A DNA stretch of 64,000 nt, from the NCBI GenBank assembly GCA_963775275.1, contig CAVZII010000005.1, positions 1 to 64,000 on the forward strand, given 5' to 3'. Shown here in pieces: positions 42,964 to 50,659 of the stretch. The position numbers and the translations under genes are program-made. The notes beneath the pieces were generated by a model that was not told the DNA's origin, made no database searches, and saw nothing but the letters and a program-made list of their open reading frames with translations. The stretch comes from JANWHQ01 sp963775275 (GTDB lineage Bacteria; Pseudomonadota; Alphaproteobacteria; Caulobacterales; Caulobacteraceae). Each line of letters begins with the position of its first letter. Positions within the stretch are counted from its first letter, which is position 1.

Positions 42964-44529
42964 CTATTGGCCGCGCGTCGCCGCGCGCTCGGTGAGGTCC
43001 ATGCGCGCCTTGAAGGGATCGGGGCCTCCCTTGGGCCCGTCCGGGGTGAAGTCAATGATCTGGTCGGTGGCGGCCCGATAGGCCGGCCACGTCGGCAGGC
43101 CCGGGCCGTTGGGATCGCCGGTCTTGGCGAAGTTGGCCCAGTAGGCGTTGGCCGCCTGGGCCGTCGCCTCGTCCTGCGGCGCCAGGTCCTTGCCGTACTT
43201 GGCCGCCACGGTGTCGAACACGAAGGGAATCTCGGTGGCGTGGGGCGCGCCCGGCCATTGGCTGCGCATGGACCTGGCGACATAGGAGAAGCGGTACTCG
43301 TAAGTGCGCAGCCCCTGGCCCGCGAGGGTTGCGGCCGTGAACCGGGCGGGCTCGAGCATGGTGCGGTCCATCGCGACCCTGGCGCCGACCGCGCGCACGT
43401 CGCCGGTGTCGTCGGGATCGTAGACCTTGCGGGCGTCGTCCTTGTCCGGACCGAAACCGTCCATGAGCTCGTCCATGGTCCGGGCGGAGGAGAAGCCGAT
43501 GTCCATGCTGTTGGCGCCGATCATCACCGGGACCCTGGCCTCGCGGCCGGCGAGATAGGCCTGGTCGGGCGTCTCGACGACGATCCTGCCGTCGAGCAGC
43601 GGGCCCCCGACATAGGTCTTCGCCGCCTCGCCCATGCTCGCCATGTTCAGCCCGTCCACGATCTTGTCGGCCGGCAGGGCGCGAAGGGCGGCCAACGCCG
43701 CCGGACCGTCGCCCTCGATGCCGTTGGCCTTGGCCAGGGCGACGCCGATCGGCTCGGCGTCGTGGATGGTCCGCGCGCCGAGGAGACCGCCCCGGCCGCC
43801 GCCGGACTCGATGATCGCCCTGGCGAAGAGGCCCTTGGCCAGGGGCGAGGTGAGCAGCATGTGGACCGAGCCGCCGCCGGCGGACTCGCCGAAGACGGTC
43901 ACGTTGGCAGGATCGCCACCGAAGGCCGCGATGTTGCGCTGGACCCACTTCAGCGCCGCGATCTGGTCCATGTAGCCGTAGTTGCCGAGAAGCCCGCCGT
44001 CCGGATCCTGCCTGGTCAGGGCGGGAAAGGCGAAGAAGCCGAAGCGGCCAAGGCGGTAGTTGAAACTGACGAAGACGATTCCGCGCCTGGCGAACTGGCT
44101 TCCGTCATAGACCGCCGGCGAGGAGCCGCCGTTCACGAAGCCGCCGCCGTAGATCCAGACCATCACCGGCAGCTTGCCCGAGGCTTTCGTGGCCGGGCGC
44201 CAGACGTTCAGCACCAGGCAATCCTCGTCCGGCTCGGTCCCGAGCGGCGCGGCGTCGCTGGGGAAGGGCTTCTGCATGCAGTCGTGGCCGTAGGCCGTGG
44301 CCAGCCGTACGCCGCTCCACGGCGCGACCGGCTGGGGCGCGCGCCAGCGCAGGGGTCCCACGGGCGGCGCGGCGAAAGGCACGCCCTTGAACGACAGCAC
44401 GTCGTCCTGGATCGCGCCCTGGATGCGGCCGCTGTCGACGGCGACGGCGCTCGGGAAAGGCGCGGGCGCGGCCTGGGCCGAGGCGGCCAGGACAAGCAAG
44501 GAAGCCACGAGGGCGAAGCGGATGGACAT
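42964..44529 (-). CDS. Secreted type B carboxylesterase
   Basis: 521 residues with a signal peptide (FALVASLLVLAASAQAAPA, cut near 20). The nucleophile elbow is S216 in GESAGGGSVHMLL, the oxyanion region PVMVWIYGGGFVNG, and LNVWRP. It hydrolyses carboxylic esters outside the cytoplasm; the substrate may be acyl or aromatic esters of plant glycans. It lies beside a sugar permease gene (18 bp) on the same strand, so the two are probably cotranscribed. Confidence 0.87.
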   Translation of the reverse strand: MSIRFALVASLLVLAASAQAAPAPFPSAVAVDSGRIQGAIQDDVLSFKGVPFAAPPVGPLRWRAPQPVAPWSGVRLATAYGHDCMQKPFPSDAAPLGTEPDEDCLVLNVWRPATKASGKLPVMVWIYGGGFVNGGSSPAVYDGSQFARRGIVFVSFNYRLGRFGFFAFPALTRQDPDGGLLGNYGYMDQIAALKWVQRNIAAFGGDPANVTVFGESAGGGSVHMLLTSPLAKGLFARAIIESGGGRGGLLGARTIHDAEPIGVALAKANGIEGDGPAALAALRALPADKIVDGLNMASMGEAAKTYVGGPLLDGRIVVETPDQAYLAGREARVPVMIGANSMDIGFSSARTMDELMDGFGPDKDDARKVYDPDDTGDVRAVGARVAMDRTMLEPARFTAATLAGQGLRTYEYRFSYVARSMRSQWPGAPHATEIPFVFDTVAAKYGKDLAPQDEATAQAANAYWANFAKTGDPNGPGLPTWPAYRAATDQIIDFTPDGPKGGPDPFKARMDLTERAATRGQ

Positions 44530-44547
44530 GACGGGCCTCCCCTTATC

Positions 44548-45867
44548 TCAAGCTGACGCGGGCTGGACGGACGAGGCCGCCGGGATCGGCCGCGCCCATA
44601 GGCCGTAGAAGACGATCCACAGGTAACACAGCACCGGCACGAAGAAGGCCAGGTGCAGGCCTGCCCGGTCGGCGACCAGGCCGCTGATCACCGGCACCAC
44701 CGCGCCGCCCACGATGGCCAGGCACAGGATGCCCGAGCCCTGGGGCGTGTCCTCGCCCAGGCCCTCGATGGCCAGGGTGAAGATGGTCGGGAACATGATG
44801 GAGTTGAAGAGGCCGATCGACAGGGCCGTGACGGCGGCCGCCATGCCGGTCGAGAGCGCTGAAGCCGAGGCCAGGAGCGCGGCCATGAGGGCGCAGACCG
44901 CCAGCACCCGTCCGGCCGGGGCGATCCTGAGCACGCCCGAGCCGATAAACCGGCCGATCATCGCACCGCCCCAATAAAGAGACACGAGCTGGCCGGCCCG
45001 GGCCGCGAAGACACCGAGCGTCGATGGCTGCATCAGGTAGTTCGCCATCATGGAGCCGATGGAGACCTCGGCGCCGACATAGAGGAAGATGGAGAGCGCC
45101 CCGAGCGCGAGGCGCGGATGGCCGAACAGTTTCAGGCTCGAGAGCCGCGTGGCCGATCCGGCGGCGCTCGGCGCGGCGCGGCTGTTCCTGACCAGCCAGA
45201 AGACCGCCGCGAGGGCCGCCGCGCCGGCAGCGATCCACAGGAACGGCAGCTGGATGTGCAGGGCCTCGGTGCGGCGGTAGTGGTCGAGCGCCTCGGGCGA
45301 CATGGCGGCCGGGTTCACGGTCGTGACGCCGGACTTCAGGATCACGGCCGCGCCCACGAGCGGCCCCACGAAGGTGGCGAGCGAATTGAACGCCTGGGCC
45401 AGCGTCAGGCGGCTGTGCGAGCTTGCGGGCCGGCCCAGCACCGCGATCAGCGGATTTGCCGCCACCTGCAGCATGGTGATGCCCGACGCCATGACGAACA
45501 AGGCCAGCAGGAAGGCTGGATAGGCGCCCAGGAACGCCGCCGGCGAGAACATCAGGGCGCCGGCCGCCATGACCACGAGGCCCAGGACGATGCCGCGGAC
45601 GTAGCCCACCTTGGCCAGCACCATCCCCGCCGGCAGGGAGATCAGGAAGTAGGCCAGGAAGAAGGCGAACTGGGTCAGCATCACCTCGGCGTAGTTCAGC
45701 GAGAACAGGCCCTTCAGCTTGGGGATCAAGGTGTCGATCAGGACGGTGGCGAAACCCCAGGCGAAGAAGAGGGCGACGACCAGGACCACCAATCCCGGCG
45801 AGCCTGGCTGGCGGGCGGAGGGTTCCGGGGCGGTCGCGCCGGTCGAGGGCGGGATAGCCGTTTCCAT
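44548..45867 (-). CDS. MFS sugar transporter (FucP/NagP-like)
   Basis: 439 residues, 12 hydrophobic helices. The start is the ATG at 45867 with GAGGAAA in front; the open frame before it runs into the LacI promoter. The N-terminal region FFAWGFATVLIDTLIPKLK and the fold of the second half (GAEVSIGSMMANYLM) match the FGHS/fucose permease branch, which imports fucose, glucose, galactose or N-acetylglucosamine with protons. It lies 188 bp from the LacI gene on the opposite strand, which suggests regulation by that repressor. Confidence 0.85.
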   Translation of the reverse strand: METAIPPSTGATAPEPSARQPGSPGLVVLVVALFFAWGFATVLIDTLIPKLKGLFSLNYAEVMLTQFAFFLAYFLISLPAGMVLAKVGYVRGIVLGLVVMAAGALMFSPAAFLGAYPAFLLALFVMASGITMLQVAANPLIAVLGRPASSHSRLTLAQAFNSLATFVGPLVGAAVILKSGVTTVNPAAMSPEALDHYRRTEALHIQLPFLWIAAGAAALAAVFWLVRNSRAAPSAAGSATRLSSLKLFGHPRLALGALSIFLYVGAEVSIGSMMANYLMQPSTLGVFAARAGQLVSLYWGGAMIGRFIGSGVLRIAPAGRVLAVCALMAALLASASALSTGMAAAVTALSIGLFNSIMFPTIFTLAIEGLGEDTPQGSGILCLAIVGGAVVPVISGLVADRAGLHLAFFVPVLCYLWIVFYGLWARPIPAASSVQPASA

Positions 45868-45976
45868 GGGGTTTCCTCTTCCCGCCGCACCGGGCGCGCG
45901 GCCTCTATTTTGAAGGGTTGATGGGCGCAATTCCCCGCCCGACGCATCGTTGTCCGGCCCCGCCAATCGTGGCAAG

Positions 45977-45997
45977 AGCGGGCGCGAGGCGCCCGCT
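45977..45997. promoter_or_regulatory. Perfect 9-bp dyad in the MFS/LacI divergent region
   Basis: AGCGGGCGC-GAG-GCGCCCGCT spans 45977-45997, with 9-bp perfect arms and a 3-base centre. It lies between the sugar permease (start 45867) and the LacI-family gene (start 46056). It could be an operator or a small leader hairpin; it does not match the AGCGCT centre found at 49342. Confidence 0.4.
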
Positions 45998-46055
45998 GAG
46001 GGCGGCCGGCCGAGACCGGCGGTCCTCCTGCGAGCCCCGGAGCGAACGAGCGACC

Positions 46056-47081
46056 GTGTCATCCGTGACGATCACCGAGGTGGCCGCGCTCGCCGGGGTC
46101 TCGATGAAGACTGTGTCGCGCGTGCTGAACGCCGAGCCGCACGTGCGCGACGAAGTCCGCGAGCGCGTGCTGAAGGCGGCCCAGGAGCTGCGGTACCGGC
46201 CCAGGGTTTCGGCGCGAAGCCTTGCAGGCTCGAGGGCCTATGTGGTGGCCTTTCTGTTGACCGACCTCTCGGCGCCCTACACCTCGCGGGCCCAGCTGGG
46301 GGCGCTGACCGCCTGTCGCCGCGCGGGCTATCACCTGCTGGTCGAGACCCTGGACCTGAGCGCTCCGGACCTGAAGACCGAGCTCGAGACCCTGTTCACC
46401 ACCATGGCGGTGGACGGCGTGCTCCTGACCCCGCCCCTGTGCGACAACGCCGCGATCCTGGATTCGCTGGACGCGGCGGGCGCGCCCTATGTGCGGATCA
46501 CGCCGGCGACCGATCCTGGCCGCAGCCCGCACATGGAGGCGGACGACCGCGAGGCCTCGCGGCGGATGACCTCCCACCTGATCGGTCTCGGCCATCGGCG
46601 GATCGGCTTCGTCATGGGCCATCGCCAGCATGCGGCCAGCGGGCGCCGGCTGGAGGGTTATCGCGACGCCCTGGCCGCCGCAGGCCTCGCGTTCGACCCG
46701 GACCTGGTGATGGAGGGGGACTTCAGCTTCACCTCCGGCGCCCGCGCCGCCCAGGCGCTCCTGGACCGACCCAAAAGGCCGAGCGCGATCTTCGCCTCGA
46801 ACGACATGATGGCCCTGGCCGTGCTGGCCGAGTCGCAGAAGCGGGGCTTGCGCACGCCCGAGGAGCTGTCCGTCGCGGGCTTCGACGACAACCCCGCCGC
46901 CTCGATGGTGTGGCCGAGCCTGACGACCGTGCGCCAGCCGATCGAGGAGATGGCGGCCGCGGCGACCGACATCCTGATCGCCGGCGCGAGCCCGGCCGGC
47001 CGGCCGAGTGGTGACGTTCAGCAGATCCTGCATTGCGAGCTCGTCGTCAGGTCCTCGACCGCGCCGGTCTTAGCCGCCTGA
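46056..47081 (+). CDS. LacI-family transcriptional repressor
   Basis: 341 residues from the GTG at 46056, followed by TITEVAALAGVSMKTVSRVLN, the LacI helix-turn-helix with its hinge (VSARSLAGSRAYVVAFLL). The periplasmic-binding-protein-like effector domain shows GLGHRRIGFVMGH and the FASNDMMALAVL strand. It senses a sugar and controls nearby genes. The neighbours are the MFS permease (divergent) and the GH3 enzyme (convergent), for whose promoter I find a LacI-type operator at 49342-49355. An ATG at 45918 is in frame but would lengthen the protein by 46 unrelated residues. Confidence 0.87.
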   Translation: MSSVTITEVAALAGVSMKTVSRVLNAEPHVRDEVRERVLKAAQELRYRPRVSARSLAGSRAYVVAFLLTDLSAPYTSRAQLGALTACRRAGYHLLVETLDLSAPDLKTELETLFTTMAVDGVLLTPPLCDNAAILDSLDAAGAPYVRITPATDPGRSPHMEADDREASRRMTSHLIGLGHRRIGFVMGHRQHAASGRRLEGYRDALAAAGLAFDPDLVMEGDFSFTSGARAAQALLDRPKRPSAIFASNDMMALAVLAESQKRGLRTPEELSVAGFDDNPAASMVWPSLTTVRQPIEEMAAAATDILIAGASPAGRPSGDVQQILHCELVVRSSTAPVLAA

Positions 47082-47085
47082 GCGC

Positions 47086-49302
47086 TCAAGGACCGAACCG
47101 TCGGGCCTTGAGCTCCGCCGCGCCCAAGAGGGCCTCGTCGCCCGCAAAGCGCCCGACCACCACCTCGTAAGCCCCCTTGTCGATGCGCCACCCATGCGCC
47201 GCCGGATCGAAGTCGGCGAGCACCCTCGGATCCGCCTGGATCGTGACGCGGCGGGTCTCGCCGGGCTGGAGGGCGACCTTGGAGAAGCCGATCAGGCGCA
47301 GCGTCTTCTGGCCCGCCTTTGACGTCAGATAGACCTGCGCGGCCTCGGCGCCGGGCCGATCGCCGACATTTTGGAGATCGAAGGCGACCTCGAGCGTCCT
47401 GCCGCCCGTCACCTCGAGGCGGCTGAACGCGAAGCGCGTGTAGGAGAGGCCGTAGCCGAACGGGAACAGCGGCTTGGCCGCCGTCCTGGCGAACCAGCGG
47501 TAGCCCACATCCGAGCCTTCGATGTCGTAGTCGACCTCGACCGAAGATCCCGCCGGCAGGCCGAGCCCCGGGATCTGGGGGCGCGGCAGCTGGGCTTCAC
47601 TCGCGGGGAAGGTGATCGGCAGCCGGCCGGAGGGATCGGCCTTGCCAGTCAGGATGTCGGCCAGCGCCTGGCCGCCCCGCTCGCCCGGGTACCAGGCCTC
47701 GATCACAGCCGCGACCTTGGAGAGCCAGGGCGTCAGCACCGGTCCGCCCGTCTCGAGCACGACGATGGTGTTGGGATTGGCGGCCGCGACGGCCTCGATC
47801 AACTGGTCCTGGCCGTTCGGCAGGGTGAGATCCGGAACGTCGGCGCCTTCGATCATCCATTGGGTTGCGAAGACGATCGCGACGTCGGCGCTCTTCGCGG
47901 CCGCTGCGGCGGCCGACGGATAGGCGCCGTCCTCGAAACTCACCTTGGCGTTCGGCATCGCCGCCTGCAGCGCCTTCAGCGGCGAGGACGGATGGAACAC
48001 CATGGCGTGCCAGGGGCCCGGCAGGCCGCCGACCCCGGCGACGGGCACGCGGACGGCGGGGCCCTCGGGCGGAACGACCTGGGCGGAGCCGCCGCCCGAC
48101 AGGACGCCGGAGTCGGCGTAGCCGCCGATCAGCACGATGCGGCCGGTTCCGGACGCGAGCGGCAGGACGCCCCGATCGTTCTTGAGAAGCACCATGCCCG
48201 CCTCGGCCTCGCGCTGGGCCACGGCGTCACTGGCGGACCGGTCGATGGGGGTGCGCTTCGCGGGGTGGTCGAACAGGCCCACGGCGAACATGGAGCGCAG
48301 GATTCGGCGCGCCATGTCGTCGATCCGTTTCTGCGGGACCTTGCCGTCCTCCACCGCCTTCCTCAGCGGCGCGCCGAAGTAGACCTCACGATCGATCTGC
48401 TCGCCCGACTCCTGGTCGAGTCCGCGCAGGGCGGAGTCTGTCGCATGGACGGCGCCCCAATCGGACATGACCCAGCCCGGGAAGCGCCAGTCGTCCTTCA
48501 GGGTTTCCTGCAGCAGCTCGGCGCTGTCGCAGGCCCAGGGGCCGTTGACGCGGTTGTAGGCGCACATGATGGAGCCCGGATGTCCGCGCTCGACCGCGAT
48601 CTCGAAGGCGAGGAGGTCGGACTCCCGCGCCGCCGCTTCCGAGATCTTCACGTCCAGCGACTGGCGAAGCGTCTCCTGGTCGTTCAGGGCGTAGTGCTTG
48701 AGGGTGGAGACGACGTGCTGGGATTGGGTCCCGCGCGCGGCCTCGCCGGCAAGGGTCCCAGCGAGAAGAGGATCTTCGCCGAGATATTCGAAGTTGCGTC
48801 CGTTGCGCGGGTCGCGGGCGAGGTCGACGCCGTGTCCGAGGAGCACGTTCAGCCCCTTGCTCCAGGCCTCGCGGCCGACCATGGCGCCGGCGTCGAAGGC
48901 CAGGGCCGGGTCGAAACTGGAGGCCAGGGCGAGGCTCGACGGCAACGGAGTGCCGCCGTCGTCCTTGCGCACGTCGCCGGGGTTGGCCACTCCCAGGCTC
49001 GCATCCGACTCCTGGAGCGCAGGCACGCCCAGGCGAGGGACACCGGGGATATAACCCGCCGAGCCGACCGCGCCCTTGGGAATTGCGGCGCCGCCGAAGG
49101 GCATGGCCATCGGGCCGTGCAGCAGGCCGAGCTTTTCGTCCAAGGTCATCTCATGGAGGACCATGTGCGCCCGCGCGTCCGGATCGAGATTGGGATCCAT
49201 CCAGGGACGGGCGGCGTCAGGGGCAGCGACGGTCGGGCCGGCCGCTATGGCGATGAGGGCGACGGCCAGGACCAATCCGCCAGTCAGCGACCTTGCGATC
49301 AC
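47086..49302 (-). CDS. Secreted beta-glucosidase, GH3 family
   Basis: 738 residues from the GTG at 49302, which has GGGGAGGGGCC before it; the upstream ATG at 49356 would lie on the operator. The signal peptide ends near residue 24 (PTVAA). The catalytic nucleophile is D281 in VMSDWGA; the GH3 (alpha/beta) sandwich follows, and the fibronectin type III-like domain closes the protein (RTLEVAFDLQNVGDRPGAE). GH3 enzymes release glucose or xylose from oligosaccharides. Its partner genes are a sugar permease and two esterases, which fits breakdown of plant polysaccharides. It is convergent with the LacI gene, stop to stop, 4 bp apart. Confidence 0.9.
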   Translation of the reverse strand: MIARSLTGGLVLAVALIAIAAGPTVAAPDAARPWMDPNLDPDARAHMVLHEMTLDEKLGLLHGPMAMPFGGAAIPKGAVGSAGYIPGVPRLGVPALQESDASLGVANPGDVRKDDGGTPLPSSLALASSFDPALAFDAGAMVGREAWSKGLNVLLGHGVDLARDPRNGRNFEYLGEDPLLAGTLAGEAARGTQSQHVVSTLKHYALNDQETLRQSLDVKISEAAARESDLLAFEIAVERGHPGSIMCAYNRVNGPWACDSAELLQETLKDDWRFPGWVMSDWGAVHATDSALRGLDQESGEQIDREVYFGAPLRKAVEDGKVPQKRIDDMARRILRSMFAVGLFDHPAKRTPIDRSASDAVAQREAEAGMVLLKNDRGVLPLASGTGRIVLIGGYADSGVLSGGGSAQVVPPEGPAVRVPVAGVGGLPGPWHAMVFHPSSPLKALQAAMPNAKVSFEDGAYPSAAAAAAKSADVAIVFATQWMIEGADVPDLTLPNGQDQLIEAVAAANPNTIVVLETGGPVLTPWLSKVAAVIEAWYPGERGGQALADILTGKADPSGRLPITFPASEAQLPRPQIPGLGLPAGSSVEVDYDIEGSDVGYRWFARTAAKPLFPFGYGLSYTRFAFSRLEVTGGRTLEVAFDLQNVGDRPGAEAAQVYLTSKAGQKTLRLIGFSKVALQPGETRRVTIQADPRVLADFDPAAHGWRIDKGAYEVVVGRFAGDEALLGAAELKARRFGP

Positions 49303-49341
49303 GGCCCCTCCCCAATTCCAGCGGCGCCGGCGCGGCCGCAT

Positions 49342-49355
49342 TGATAGCGCTGTCA
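49342..49355. promoter_or_regulatory. LacI-type operator before the GH3 gene
   Basis: TGATAGCGCTGTCA is nearly symmetric (12 of 14 bases paired) with the AGCGCT centre that LacI-family operators often show (TGNNANCGNTNNCA). It lies 40 bp upstream of the GH3 start, inside its promoter region, with a -35-like TTGACA (on the minus strand) near 49383. Confidence 0.55.
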
Positions 49356-49427
49356 TCGCTAGGCGCAGCAGGAGTGAGTGTCAACTCGACGCGCGCGCAA
49401 GTCCAACCCACCCGGCCGGCTCTCATT

Positions 49428-49445
49428 CGGCTCAGGCGTGAGCCG
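49428..49445 (-). terminator. Hairpin after the esterase gene
   Basis: CGGCTCA (49428-49434) and TGAGCCG (49439-49445) with a GGCG loop form a 7-bp stem directly after the stop of the esterase gene on the minus strand. There is no following T-run. It would separate the esterase transcript from the GH3 gene downstream. Confidence 0.35.
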
Positions 49446-50357
49446 TCAGGGGAACGGCGGAACCGTCCCGGGCGGGAGGGACGGCGGGACAGGCGGCGGC
49501 GGCAAGGCGAACTGCATGGCGCGGGCATAGAATGCGGGTTGCATGGTGATGTGGGTCTCCCCGGGGACGATCCAGAAGGCCACATCCAGACCCGAGGGAT
49601 GGTCGGTCAACCGCGTCGCGAGACTGGTGGTCGCGTCGATCATGCTCTTGGCCCCCTTTCCCCCGACGCCGATGAAGACCGGAATGCGCCGCGACGTCTT
49701 GAAGGTCGAGGCCTGGGTCAGCAGGCCGGGCTCGGCCCAGAGCGAAGGACTGCCGATCAGATAGGCTCCGAAGGCCTTCGGATCGTTCAGGAGGACGTGG
49801 GCGGCGAACAGGCCGCCGAGGGAGTGGCCGGCCAGGATGGCGCGGGCGGGATCGACCGGATAGCGCGACTCGATGAGGGGCCGCAGCTCCTCGGTCAGGA
49901 AGCGCTGGAACCTGGCGCCTCCGCCTGACGGCAGCTCATAACCCTTGTCGGGCGGCGGCGGCGTGACATGGGTCAGGTCGAGCCAGCGCTCCGTCGTCCA
50001 ATCCCGCATGTCCTGGGACGGATAGCCGATGCCGATGACATAGGCCGGCGCGGTTTCGTGCATCAGGCCGGCGATTGATTCGAAGGCCGCCACCGCTCCG
50101 AACATCTCGTTGCCGTCGAGGAGATAGACGGCCGGCGCCTTGCCGGGCTTGGGCAGCATGGGCTTGGCGACCTGGATCAAGAAGTCCCGGCCGACGATCT
50201 TGGAGCTCAATACGAACTGGTCCGTGTACCAAATTTGGGCGTTCGAGACGGGTGCGAGAGCTGCGGGCGAGGCCGCAGGCCCGGCCCACGCGACCGTCGC
50301 CACCAGCAGCGTGGACCAGAGTAGGCCCCGGGCGGGTCCTGCCGCCTTCCACGTCAT
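49446..50357 (-). CDS. Secreted Fes/IroE-type esterase
   Basis: 303 residues with a signal peptide (GLLWSTLLVATVAWAGPAAS). The alpha/beta hydrolase of the esterase-D type has FLIQVAKPM, VYLLDGNEMFGAV, the nucleophile S179 in AGHSLGGLFAAHVLL and the C-terminal histidine in PGETHITM. Close families cleave siderophore esters or feruloyl groups; given the neighbouring GH3 enzyme, release of acyl groups from plant glycans is plausible. A proline-rich tail (PPPPVPPSLPPGTVPPFP) follows the domain. It starts at the ATG at 50357 (GAGAGCAAGG before). Confidence 0.8.
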   Translation of the reverse strand: MTWKAAGPARGLLWSTLLVATVAWAGPAASPAALAPVSNAQIWYTDQFVLSSKIVGRDFLIQVAKPMLPKPGKAPAVYLLDGNEMFGAVAAFESIAGLMHETAPAYVIGIGYPSQDMRDWTTERWLDLTHVTPPPPDKGYELPSGGGARFQRFLTEELRPLIESRYPVDPARAILAGHSLGGLFAAHVLLNDPKAFGAYLIGSPSLWAEPGLLTQASTFKTSRRIPVFIGVGGKGAKSMIDATTSLATRLTDHPSGLDVAFWIVPGETHITMQPAFYARAMQFALPPPPVPPSLPPGTVPPFP

Positions 50358-50659
50358 CCTTGCTCTCCGCGGACGCCCAACGACATATGAACTAACGCGC
50401 AAAATGCAAGGAAATCACTACACAATTTCCCGTAGAATAATGTTCATGGGCCCGCGCCTTCGGGAGCCCACCCTTGGCCGGTGGAACCGGATCTGGCGCA
50501 CCCACGGCACGCCGGAGAAGCGCGTGAACACCGATTCAGAGCCGTGATCGATGGTCGGTTCGACGTGTGATCTGTGCGGCGCGCCAACCTCTCCTATAGC
50601 CAAGGTTGTTTGATGTAGATCAACACGCGGATAGCGCGAGTCAGCTCTCATCGGGCCCC
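50358..50659. other. Intergenic region between the esterase and tpsA
   Basis: This 302-bp divergent region must contain both promoters. It has a lower G+C stretch at 50380-50450. A 47-codon open frame starting at 50404 is not supported by any feature. I find no clear -35/-10, operator or dyad. A TTG at 50606 would extend tpsA upstream; the ATG at 50660 seems better because the signal peptide begins there. Confidence 0.5.

Noticed and set aside
50404..50547. 47-codon open frame in the esterase/tpsA intergenic region
   Set aside because: No ribosome site, no recognisable domain, and within a divergent promoter region.
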